Assembly (NCBI GenBank): GCA_964017125.1
Contig: OZ024905.1
Span: 38,326,084-38,390,083 of the forward strand
Direction: 5' to 3'
DNA from: Flabesymbios commensalis
Lineage: Eukaryota > Annelida > Polychaeta > Terebellida > Flabelligeridae
Length of the DNA stretch: 64,000 nt
The notes under the pieces were generated by a model, which was given only the letters and a program-made list of their open reading frames with translations, ran no database searches and had not been told where the DNA came from. The first letter of the stretch is position 1. Each line of letters opens with the position of its first letter. Shown here in pieces: positions 53,785 to 64,000 of the stretch. The position numbers were made by a program, and so were the translations under genes.

Positions 53785-55245
53785 AATGAAAAATTACAGG
53801 CCTGTATCCAGCTTAAGTTTAATTTTCAAAATCTTAGAAAAAAAAAGATAGTAGCCAATAGGCTGCAAGCTCATATAAAAAATAACCATCTATGTAATCC
53901 ATTACAATCGGCCTACAGGAAACATCATTCTACAGAATCGGCTCTACTGAAAGTACATAACGATATCATTATTAGTATGGACAATGGTGAAGTTACGGTC
54001 ATAACCTTGCTTGACTTGTCGGCCGCTTTCGACACCATTGACTATGGTACATTAACAGATAGACTTTCTGATTGGTATGGAATATCTGGCCAGGCTCAAA
54101 TTTGATTTTCTTCTTATTTGCATAATAGGCTCCAGTCCGTAAAAATTAAAGACACTTTTTCAGATAAAGAGTTCCACAGGGCTCTGTGCTAGGACCAGTG
54201 TTTTTTTTACTTTATACACTACACCACTCAGCGCTATTATCTCTAGTTTTGACATAAACCACCATCATTATGGCGATGATACTCAAATTTACATGTCTCT
54301 ATCAGTTTTAAACGCTAAGGAATCTCTTGAGAAGTTGCAACATTTTTTAATGGGTGTGTCGGCCTGGATGACAGGATCTAAGCTGAAGCTTAATCCTAGC
54401 AAGACAGAATTTCTTCTTATTGGGATCAAACCTCAGCGAGAAAAAATTCTTGAATAAATCCATCTACATCAGCTAAAAATCTTGGTGTACTATTCGACAG
54501 TAGCCTGAATTTCCGAAAACACATATCCCACATTTGTAGGGCATACTTCTATCATATCCGTGATTATTGTAACTCACTTTTTCACAATATGCCAGAAAAA
54601 GATATCGCTAGATTACAACGCGTTCAAAACTGCCTTGCAAGAGTCGTAACCAACGCCCCATGATTTAGTCGTTCCGTTCCAATTCTAAAACGATTACATT
54701 GGCTTCCTGTCAAGTTTCGCATTTATTTTAAAATATGTGCGATAACTTTTCGAACCCTAAAAGAAAACCAACATGCATATCTGGCTGATTCACTTGTTCG
54801 GCCGAAATGCTCAAAATATCTACGCTCCACTAATTTGAATAGATTTGTTGTTCCTCGTATAAAGACTAAGACTGGGTCAAGAGCTTTCTCTATATCTGGT
54901 CCAGCCTTATGGAACGCCCTGCCTGTGCCAATACGTAATGCCAAAACAATCTTAACATTGAGGAAAATACTTAAATCTCACCTATTTGACCTGGCTTTTC
55001 CACCCTAGTCCCTCAGCAGCCCGGCTCCCTGTTGACGAACCTGCTTTGACCTCGATTATGACACATCGTCCCCTTGGAGTTAGAAGATGCTAAACTGCCA
55101 CTTTGTAAAGTGTCAGTTTAGCACCTTCTAACTCCAAGGGGACGACATGATCACGCTAAGGATTTGTGCGCCTCTGAGCTCGGTCTGCTGAGGATATAGG
55201 CGCTATAGAAGTCTTATTTGATAGATTGATTGATTGGTGTATGTC
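53785..55245 (+). mobile_element. 5'-truncated CR1/L2-type LINE, RT to 3' end
   Basis: RT motifs: NYRPVSSLSLIFKILEKK, NPLQSAYRKHHSTESALLK, TLLDLSAAFDTIDYG, WYGISGQAQIWF, GSVLGPVFF, YGDDTQIY (the usual YADD with Ala to Gly) and WMTGSKLKLNPSKTEFLLIG; then the C-terminal LHWLPVKFRIYFKICAITF and GSRAFSISGPALWNALPVPI. Ends with GGCGCTATAGAAGTCTTATT and (GATT)n, the usual 3' end of this clade. Frame changes near 53835 and 54165, a stop near 54105 and others make it dead. A 78-bp hairpin lies inside its 3' UTR. Confidence 0.85.
55067..55144. mobile_element. 78-bp hairpin element, TSD ACAT, in the LINE 3' UTR
   Basis: CGTCCCCTTGGAGTTAGAAG to CTTCTAACTCCAAGGGGACG around CTTTGTAAAG, flanked by ACAT (55063-55066, 55145-55148). 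Position-by-position similar to the 12348/28013 hairpins. Confidence 0.75.
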
Positions 55246-58105
55246 AGCATAGTATTATATCTTTATATGGATTACATTTATCACCATCAGGTTATAAGGC
55301 TTACTTAATCAACGTTAATTGATATTATATATTAATAGGCCCTAATAGTAATACTTCACCTCAGAACCTGGTATATGAAAATGTATTGTAATATCAAGGA
55401 TGCCAACTCTGAATTATTATTTAGTCACCTACATCATTCCTTCCTCATAAAATGTATTATTAATCACACGCAACGACACAATACAATGAATACATGCAAT
55501 AGTATTCAGTGGCAGGTATTCTGAACTGTTCAACCAATTTTGTTCTGACTTTCAAATACATGTGCTTGCAGATAAATCTACACATAACATTAACTATCAC
55601 CATGCCATTGTTACTACATTATAATGTAGTTGATTGTGGCCATTTTTAAGTAAACATGTGCTGTCGTTATTTAGTTCACATTTATTATGGTCATCTTCGA
55701 ATAATCAGTTAGTGTTGTTTTAAAGTGCCATTGTTAGTTAGTTTACTGTTATTATGGCCATGTTTTACTTATCATGTACTGTTGTTGCAATGTGCAACTT
55801 GATTCACATTTACCATGCTGTGCTTTATGTTAAGATCCGCAATTGCTGTTTAAATTTGACTGTTGTATGTACATCATATAAATAAATTATACACCATACC
55901 ACACACTTTGTTTCATAGTGCCTCACTATTGTGTATTCTTAGACACTTGTAGCCTACTGTAAATTAGTATTAGTGTTGTAAATGCGAGATCTGCCGTCTG
56001 ACCCCCGATGATGCTGAACACATATTGGCAAGTACTCCATTGTATAATTCAAAGATACTGTTTTCTCAATTATTTAAATACAATGTTTACTGATTATTCC
56101 ATGATACTTGGCATATGGTATTATTAATTATAATTCGCTTTACCCAATCAAAATGTTATATCCACTTTCAATTTACGCGTGTATAATTTCTCTTAAATTT
56201 TTGATTGACACGACTATGACGTTGTATTATGCTAGGCAATTATAATTGTATTTATTTTTGTATGCTCATTTATTTTGTGCAGTTCACAATACCTTATCTG
56301 TCTAGTCATGTGACTTGTATTTTGTAGTAAAATAATTTGTTTGTTACATCGTTTGTGTTATTTTAAATCCGTATCTTTTGGTTAATGCTCAACACTAAGA
56401 CAACTAAATAAGAGTGCGTATTCCTATATCTTTGTACATTTTAAAATTCAGTGGCATAGTAGGATAATACGTAAATATTATAGACAGTGGGCCTACTTTA
56501 AATTGTAAGTCTTTTTTGTATTGACCTCTTCACGAAATATGCCTGACCCATATATCGTCCAATATCAGATCACAAGTAATTACGGATGAATTTTTGACTA
56601 AAAACGCATTTTTATATCATTAAAATGACTTTAAATCATTCAAAAATGGTCTCCAAATACACTAGATCAAACACTATTACAAAAATATGTGTTTTTGTAC
56701 ATTGATTGTAATTATTAACCAGACAAATCAAATAATAGTGAATTTTCAAATAAAATAAAAAATCATTAAAAAAATTAGGGTACTCTTCAAAAAATGGCCA
56801 TAACTTTTTTTCGCAATATTTTCGGCAAAGCAGACCAGTCAATCTTGTGAGCCCAGTAGCCAGACTAATAGAAAAAACACAAATAAAAAGTATAGCAGGC
56901 CACGTCGGGTGATCTCAAAATTTGGGTACCTGGATCCCTGACTAAGATTTGAAAATGCTGCTGACAGGGTTACGGAAACCTGTCAACCCGGTCTAAATCC
57001 GCCCCTGTACAGATACTATAGGACATACTACCTGATAATATAAACATATTTTTACACTGGAATACTGTACATCTTGGCCCCAAAACCTCCAATTATTATA
57101 AACTAGCCCTAGTCATAATTCAAAATGGCCACCAAGGAAAGCACCATGTTGGTGCTCCGTGTGAGGTAATTGAAATATGTTCATAATTATATTAAGTGGA
57201 TAATAAGATGATCGTACTGGGAATCAAGCCGTCAAAAATGTGACCAAGATTTTCTTTTAAATGAAGAGAAGTGCTATGTTTATCAGATTCTCAACATTTG
57301 TTATATCAACTTTTAAAGACTGAGGGTTTATCTATTCTTGCGAGTAGCTGGTAACTGCCTATTTAATTATTAAGTTGACCCTTAATTATAGTGTTACTAT
57401 GTGATTTATTTAACATAGCTACTAGAATATTAATTCCACAATATTCCTTGAGATATCCTGATCTGGATGTTGATGTAGGCCTATATTAGTTGAGCAATAT
57501 TTATTCTGGGATTCATGTTAGATCCACCCTTATTTTGACATGGCTCCGAACACTTCTGTCGGAATTAGCAGAAATTCCGAGATTAAGATGTTTGGCTTGT
57601 TGAAAATAATAAAAACCAAACAAAGCTTTTTTAAATAAATACACGTAGATTATTGGCCCAAAAAAAGGATAATCTAATACTATATAAAAAATATATTTAT
57701 ACAATTATGGGAAGCAATATCTCGGCATAAGTAGGCTAAGTATGTTGTGCTTATATCAGGAAACTAATTCGATATGGCAATCTACAAGCAAAAGTGTTTT
57801 TTCCTTTAGGGAATTTATATTACTAGATTTGTGGAGCTCTCGGCTTGATAGAATATCTCTCTCAGGTCCTCCACGCGTACCGCTGAACAAGCGTCAAAAC
57901 GATCACTGACAAAGAGGAGGAAGTCGTGAAGAGTCTGGCATTATTGGCTTCATTGACCATTTTTAAGTATTCGAGAATGCGTCTAAGATGGCCGCTGGTG
58001 TTCGGGTATAAATTGATCAATTTTTATTTTCTAATACATCATTTACACTAGTTTGGTGATCAATGGATCCATATCGACCAGTCAAACACAATATAATGAA
58101 TATGT
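55246..58105. other. Intergenic, nothing coding
   Basis: AT-rich. A possible hAT-like end (AAATCCGCCCCTGTACAG, about 56992-57009) and one TAGGCCTA (57476). No gene recognised. Confidence 0.45.
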
Positions 58106-58215
58106 AATAATAATAATGATAATAATAATAATAATCTTGATTCATAGAGGGTGAACCATTTAGTACATCGTACTTATTTGCAATGGGCCCTTTCTATACA
58201 CAAGCAATAATACAA
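58106..58215 (-). mobile_element. LINE 3' end, minus strand, with (AAT)n tail
   Basis: (AATAAT)n followed by CTTGATTCATAGAGGGTGAA and GCAATGGGCCC. Reversed, this is ...TTCACCCTCTATGAATCAAG plus ATT repeats, typical of CR1/L2-like LINE tails. Confidence 0.5.
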
Positions 58216-58374
58216 TATTTAAAATAAGATTATGTACAAAACTAGATGTAGCTGTTTTCGGCACGAAGACATTAAAAGCATCCCAGTTACATGATATAAA
58301 CTTGGAGAGATTGCCACAATAAAAAAAATCTAATTAAAAAAATACCCCCATCAGGTAATCTTTTTTAAAAATGT

Positions 58375-58855
58375 CCTCCATCAGCCATCTTGTTTAAAAT
58401 GAATTATTCCCAAATGTTATTCAGATCATTAGAAATGCCTAAATAATCACTGCATCAAATTTGAATGTGATCCCACCGACGGTTCATAAGATATCACGAC
58501 CACAAGCTTTTTGTGTGGCAATTTTTTCACTATGTCCTCTGTCGGTCATCTTGTTTTTGGTGGATTCTTCACACAAGTTAATCAGATCATCTGAAATGGC
58601 CAGAGAACCATCACATCAAATTTGAAGGCGATCTAACCAGGGGTTCATAAGATTTCGCGCCCACAAGCTTTTTAAGAGGCAATTTTTTCAAAATTTCATC
58701 CATCAGCCATCTTGTTTTTAATGAATTTTTACTATAAGTTATTCACATGATCAAAAATACCCAGAGAACCACCTTATAAAATTTGAATGGGATATTTAAA
58801 CGGTTGATAAGATATCGTGCCCACGAGCTTTTTGGGCGGCCATCTTGGAAAATGG
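58375..58855. repeat. Tandem repeat of about 158 bp, three copies
   Basis: Each unit has CATC.GCCATCTTGTTT, a CAGATCAT-like segment, ATCAAATTTGAA, GTTCATAAGAT and CCACAAGCTTTTT. Confidence 0.8.
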
Positions 58856-58959
58856 CAGCTTATGGCTTGGTACCAGAAAATATATATGGGAAGTGTTGCC
58901 CAGACAGGGGAATAATGCTAAATACTATGAGCATCCCGATAGTATTTTAAATTTTATTG

Positions 58960-59450
58960 AGTTAAAATTTCTTATATGGTATATCCCTCCCTGAAACTGC
59001 AAATTTTGTTTCATAGTAATGGTCCAGCTATCTGGCATGGTTTGACACATGTCAGGCATATTAAAATAAATAATGGCCGAGAGTCAGCCATTTTGAATTT
59101 TATGGAGCAGAAGTGTTTTTTTGTGCATCCCTCTATGACATCTCACATTTATTTTTATAGTAATGGTCTAGCTATCCGGCACAGTTTTCCAAATAAAACA
59201 CATATTTGGATAAATAATGGCAACAAGTCGGCCATTTTTTAATTGATCGAGTTTAAATTTTTTAGAGCATATGCCTCCCTGAAACTGCACATTCTGTTTT
59301 ATAGTAATGGTGTAGCTATCTGGCACGGTTTGCCAGATATCATGCATATTAAATTCGGCCATTTTTAATTTGATTGAGTTGAAATTTTTCCCTCTCTCGC
59401 TCCCTGAAACCGCACATTTAGTTTTATGGCAATGGTTTTAGATTTTGCCC
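58960..59450. repeat. Tandem repeat of about 145 bp, just over three copies
   Basis: Units share ATCCCTCCCTGAAACTGCA, TTTATAGTAATGGTC, AGCTATCTGGCACGG, AATAAATAATGGC and GGCCATTTTGAATTT. Same unit as 36570-36880. Confidence 0.8.
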
Positions 59451-59464
59451 CACAAACAATTATG

Positions 59465-59880
59465 AAGCCGTGGCGGCCATTTTGAATTTTGGTATATCTT
59501 CGAAAAAAATTACTTGCATATTGTTGAGAATGTGATTGCAGAATTTAGTTAATTTCTGACTACTAGTTTTTGAGTTTTTGCGCCCACAAAAAAAAAATAT
59601 GAAGTTAATCTTTCGCGAAATGCGGCGGCCATTTTGAATATTTGTAGCATACCTAAAAATCACTAGCTCATCTCCATGTCGTTGGGAATGTGATTTTATT
59701 AATTTCTGACAGACAATTGTTGGGTTTTTGAACCCACAAACAAATATCAAGTATACCCGTGGCGACCATTTCAAATTTCCTTAAAAGTCACTTGTACATC
59801 TCCATGTTGTTTGGAATGTGGCTGTAAAATTTCAATAAATTCTGACTACAAGTTTTTGAATTTTTGCGCCCACAAAAAAA
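59465..59880. repeat. Tandem repeat of about 140 bp, three copies
   Basis: Units share GGCGGCCATTTTGAAT, TCTCCATGTTGTTGGAATGTG-like segments, TTAATTTCTGAC and TTTTTGCGCCCACAAA. Follows directly on the 145-bp array. Confidence 0.75.
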
Positions 59881-60163
59881 GTGATGGCTGACGCATGACA
59901 TATGACGCACACTGCATGGCGTGACTAAATCTCCATTCCCCTACATGGAATTCAGAACAAAATAAAAATAAGATCAGGAAGTATATATACAGTCAAACAA
60001 TACCATTATCAAGTGTTGCGCATACATGTATGTACACCACATGACCTTTTGAACATGTTTCGATTCCACATCGTGATAATTAACCGTTTAGCATTGAACA
60101 ACTGCTAATTATATTCAGTGATATGTATCTCTGTAAATATAGACGTACATAACAACACACCAC

Positions 60164-60277
60164 CCCAGTAAACAAAAAAAAACTCTTTTGTATAACATTT
60201 GTACAATGTTGGCCCAACGTCGAAGACGTTGTGCCGACGTTGTACAAGTGTTATACAAATGCTTTGTGTTTGCTGGG
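60164..60277. mobile_element. Foldback element, CCCAGTAAAC/GTTTGCTGGG ends
   Basis: Arms TTGTATAACATTTGTACAA facing TTGTACAAGTGTTATACAA around TTGGCCCAACGTCGAAGACG. Same family as 10846-10954. Confidence 0.75.
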
Positions 60278-60387
60278 ACGCGCCTATTACCTACTGGAAT
60301 TGCAAATCAGTTTATTTTTTCTGTGGATTATATCAGCGAGTAGGGGCCTACCCTATTTACATCTTTATAATAAAAATCTTAAGAATA

Positions 60388-60488
60388 TGATTATAGCATA
60401 GAAGCATAAATAAACGAATTTGAAGATAACCCCCCTCCCCTAGAAGCATAAATAAACGAATTTGAATATCACCCCCCCCCCCTCCCCT
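60388..60488. repeat. Two-copy 47-bp tandem repeat with C-runs
   Basis: GAAGCATAAATAAACGAATT occurs at about 60401 and 60442, each followed by a C-rich run (CCCCCCTCCCC). Confidence 0.8.
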
Positions 60489-60734
60489 AATGTGTAGATG
60501 CGGAGTGGTGAGTGTTGAAATGGAGTGTTTTTGGACTACGATAGATGGCATGCCCCGGTATACTTGTAGAATATTAGAAGCCTATGATACTAGTATAGTA
60601 TACCTTGGCTACCATAATATATTGTTTATACTGAATACAGGTCGTGACGCATGGAAAAGTTGCGAGGTGAAAGAGTAGTACAGCCTAAGAAATTGTTGTG
60701 ATGTTATGTGGTAATTATGATCAAACAGACTTGT

Positions 60735-61776
60735 GGGGGAGACCGGGGCAGGTTGGCATTTGCCGATGTTGAACCACCCCTTAATATGACGTCATAATTT
60801 GATGTTTTTTGTACCAAATGCAAGTAGTTATGAACATTTATATTATATTAGGTACTATCTATTATGTTAGAAGCTTTCGCAATTTTACAAATGTCATGCT
60901 GGGAAATATGCAAATAAAGAGTGTTAAGGCTGTAAAAGTGGCGTTCCGCTAATTTAGTTATTTTTTCAAATGTGCTTAAATTTGAATATATTTTCTAATA
61001 TCATTATAGTATAACCAAAATGTATCTATATGTGATGCCTTGACAGCACGTTTTGTTTCTAAGCAGTTGCAGATATCTGTTGAAAATTTCATTAATGTAT
61101 GTTTTTCCATTCGGGGTACATTGAACCATGTTTTCCGGGGGACATTGGACCATGTTTTAATTACTTCCGGTAGGCCTATCGGGCACTATATGAATATCAA
61201 TTTGTAATTCTAACATTAATTTAAAAGGTTATTCAATTCACGTTTACACAAAATATTATAAAAAAACAGAGTGGGAAACAGACAAGACAAGTAAATATTA
61301 TATTGCATCTTGAAAACAGCTAATAAATCCTAAATCAAATTTTGCATGTTTCTATGCCGGAATAATTCAAGACACATCATCGATCTCTGCTGAACCATTC
61401 ATATACTTTGTAAGGTATTTCACACCTTCATTACGGTACATGTAGAAAACTATATAAGGCGAGGGGTGGAGTAAGCATATTATACAAATTTTTTTCAAAA
61501 AATATTTATTTCGGATATTTATTTTGATGGATCGATGTATCCCCTGGGGTGGTTCAATGTACCCCGACCGCGGGGTACGTTGAACCATCATATGCAAAAA
61601 CTTTAAAGACGAAACTCATATAAATGTTTTTTATTCATTTAGGCTATGAATATTTGATATTTAGGTCAATATATGACTGGGCATTACAAGACACACTTGT
61701 TTTTTGCATGTACCATGCTAATCACATTTTAAAGGTATAAATAGAAAAAGTAGTTCAACGTGCCCCGGTCTCCCCT
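60735..61776. mobile_element. 1.04-kb DNA element with GGGGAGACCGGGGCA ends
   Basis: The left end GGGGGAGACCGGGGCAGGTTG is mirrored by CAACGTGCCCCGGTCTCCCC. Inside are GGGGTACATTGAACCATG and its mirrored forms near 61115, 61545 and 61570. No protein that I recognise, so it is probably non-autonomous. Confidence 0.7.
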
Positions 61777-61857
61777 ACATGTGATTCAGCGTTACATGCG
61801 AGTCATAGACAGCATTTTATAAGTCAGCGCTGGGTCTGGAACAAATCAGAGACAAAT

Positions 61858-62392
61858 CAGTCAGCGTTACGTTTGAGACAGACAAGTCAGTCAGCGAAGT
61901 CAGTCAGCGTTACGTATGAGAAAGACAAGTCAGTCAGCGGTACGTCTGAGTCATAGCCAAGTCAGCCAGCGTTACGTCTGAGACAGACAAATCAGTCAGC
62001 GTTACGTCTGAGTCATAGCCAAGTCAGTCAGCGTTACGTCTAAGACAGATAAGTCAGTCAGCGTTACGTCTGAGACAGACAAGTCAGTCAGCGTTACGTC
62101 TGAGTCATATACATGTCAGTCAGCGTTATGTCTGAGTCATAGACAAGTCAGTCAGCGTTACGTCTGAGTCATAGACAAGTCAGTCAGCGTTACGTCTGAG
62201 ACATAGACAAGTCAGTCAGCGTTACGTCTGAGTCATAGACATGTCAGTCAGCGTTACGTCGGAGACAGACAAGTCAGTCAGCGTTACGTCTGAGACATAG
62301 ACATGTCAGTCAGCGTTACGTCTGAGACATAGACAAGTCAGTCAGCGTTACGTTTGAGACATATACAAGTCAGTCAGCGCTAGATCTGAGAC
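61858..62392. repeat. 30/32-bp minisatellite, about 17 copies
   Basis: Core CAGTCAGCGTTACGTCTGAG, followed by ACAGACAAGT (30-bp units) or TCATAGACAAGT/ACATAGACAAGT (32-bp units). Confidence 0.92.
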
Positions 62393-62555
62393 ATAACGAT
62401 CACATGCATGTAGACAAAAACATCTAACCAATAAAATCCCCGATGTGTGATGTAATGATAATATAAGGTAAAAAAACCTATTATTGGAATTTCAACGGAA
62501 AAAATTGAGCTTGATAATTGCAAACTTGACAGGGTAGTATGAAGCTGTTACATCA

Positions 62556-62957
62556 GTGCTGCCTCTTTATTCAGAACAGTTGATGAAGTTTCTCTTCACG
62601 AGGACACCCGATTATCAAATGAATAATTTGAATCGTTTTTCTCTCTGGGCAAATCAATGGAAAATAATATTTAGCATACCAAAAACAATAGCAATGATAT
62701 TCTCACGAAAGAAACAACCACCCCAAGAACTACGTTTAACTTTAAATAATAATAGGCTGAAAAATGTAAAGCAGCATAAACATCTAGGCATTACTTTTAC
62801 ACAAAATATGCAGTGGACAACCCATATAGACAATATAGTATCCTCAGCGACCACCAGGATTCATCTTATGAAAATTGTTAAATATAAATGGTCACGTAAT
62901 AGTCTTTCAATATGTTACACAAATTTTATCCGACCATTAATAGAATGCCGCGCATGA
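62556..62957 (+). mobile_element. LINE reverse-transcriptase fragment
   Basis: Contains FSLWANQWKIIFSIPKTIAM, FSRKKQPPQELRLTLNNN, LKNVKQHKHLGITF, QWTTHIDNIVSSATTRI and CYTNFIRPLIEC. This is the usual segment just after the RT palm of a LINE (W.L.IN..KT, KHLG, HI..I...A..R). Truncated at both ends. Unlike the other two LINEs in the window, so a third family. Confidence 0.75.
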
Positions 62958-64000
62958 CCGTGATTGGACAAAGACGTCAACAAATCGAGCTCCAATATTT
63001 TGTGATTTTTTGCCTATTTCTAAGGTTGCATAAATCTGGATATTTGAATAGATAGACAACTAAGACCCAGTGACATTTGTGATATATTTATATATGTTAT
63101 ATCTTTTATTCTTTGCTAAGAATTCTCAAGTTTATAAACTGACATGTTTTGTGTATACACAAACTGACTATCGACATGGAGACGGAGTGTGATTAACTCA
63201 GAGTTAATCCTCGCAGTGCATGTGAATCAACCAGCCTGACAGCCATGGAGTCACGAGAAGGTGACACGTCAACGAGCACCATCAGCTCTGTGGAAGGTGA
63301 CGGGATATGGGATAATTTCATGCACCCCGTTCTCAGTGATATTGACGGCTCTATAACACATATTCTCGGCCAGATTGCAGTGACCTGAGTGAACCCTAGC
63401 ACCCGAAGGGTGCTGAGAGTGGGATTAAGGCATTCGAAGCTTGTATGAAAGCTTTCTCTTAGCCTATCCAAATATTTCATTAGTATATAATACTCATTAG
63501 AAAATGTCTGGTTGGCAAGGGAGGCAAGGAACCTGGAAACAGAAGCATTTTAGAATTTAATTAATTTTGATGCGCCCTCGGCGAACAGAGGGTCGCGGTG
63601 GTCTAAATGAGGTGTTGAATCAGCCGGTAGCTACCCTATATCTCGTGTCTTAACTCTTGAAATCTGGATGGAAAAGGCTGATAAAGTTTTAGTTTTGACA
63701 GATCCTTTAAATGAACATTTGAGACATTTCTTTTATTAAACTTATGCCTCTCGTGTACACTTAAGTTCACTTAGTATGTTTGACATACTTAAAATTGCGT
63801 TCTGAATTTTGGATCAATTGTGATCAATTTACCTCGTGTTGTTTGCCTGACTGTCTGTGTGCCATCGCCATACTCCCGTATACCCTGAGAAAGAACGTCA
63901 GAGTTATGTAATTTCATTGAATTTGGTTGGAATGGTCTAAAAGGTGTCTAAAGTTGATAATTTGAGAAATAGAAAATTCCTAGAAGCGTGTCATCTTAAT
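62958..64000. other. Right-hand flank, no gene recognised
   Basis: The first ~60 bases after 62957 may be LINE remains. Open frames around 63190-63480 look like chance. Nothing else seen. Confidence 0.4.

Noticed and set aside
63193-63480. 95-codon minus-strand open frame near the right end
   Set aside because: No recognisable motif and no splice context; composition looks like chance.
1-64000. tRNA, rRNA or snRNA genes
   Set aside because: I looked for cloverleaf-like B-box/A-box pairs and conserved rRNA blocks and saw none convincing; a covariance search was not possible here.

Overview
The window is animal nuclear DNA: AT-rich, intron-rich, and crowded with small inverted-repeat elements, tandem repeats and broken LINEs. 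CR1/L2-type LINEs, a tyrosine-recombinase retrotransposon (Ngaro type) and many TTAA-flanked miniature transposons suggest a marine invertebrate such as an echinoderm, hemichordate, mollusc or lancelet. The sequence alone does not settle which.

The left 26 kb (2632-26157, + strand) holds the 3' part of one host gene. I recognise up to 15 exons whose splice phases all agree: a complete C2 domain, a long Ser/Thr-rich linker with optional small exons, and a basic Ser-rich C-terminus. The layout matches the C2CD2/C2CD2L (TMEM24) lipid-transfer family, whose N-terminal membrane anchor and SMP domain would lie upstream of the window. Its introns hold a 35-bp minisatellite with higher-order structure (14.37-15.84 kb), a CCATR pentanucleotide mosaic (21.48-21.96 kb) and many foldback elements.

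From 26.2 to 33.2 kb I see no further gene, only small elements and short repeats. A degraded LINE lies at about 33.17-35.74 kb with a small DNA element inserted in it. Tandem repeats and a likely LTR relic follow (36.6-37.4 kb), then about 4 kb of unrecognised sequence. A structurally clear, young-looking Ngaro-type element occupies 41677-46616, with the family's split direct repeats in the order A1-genes-B1-A2-B2. Further right are ~155-bp tandem repeats (47.6-48.1 kb), a GTACCCC-rich DNA element (48.1-49.95 kb), a broken copy of a multicopy invertebrate protein family (51.5-53.5 kb), a truncated CR1/L2-type LINE (53.8-55.2 kb), three different ~140-158-bp tandem arrays (58.4-59.9 kb), a DNA element with GGGGAGACCGGGGCA ends (60.7-61.8 kb), a 30/32-bp minisatellite (61.86-62.39 kb) and a LINE reverse-transcriptase fragment (62.56-62.95 kb).

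The most interesting signals are: (i) at least five different TTAA-flanked miniature families with CCCTT ends, one caught inside a tandem repeat that preserves the empty site; (ii) four 76-78-bp near-perfect hairpins, each with its own 4-bp target duplication, three of them sharing one stem mismatch; (iii) 14 exact copies of the palindrome TAGGCCTA, one of which looks like an 8-bp insertion into old coding sequence; and (iv) phase-matched alternative splicing in the host gene.
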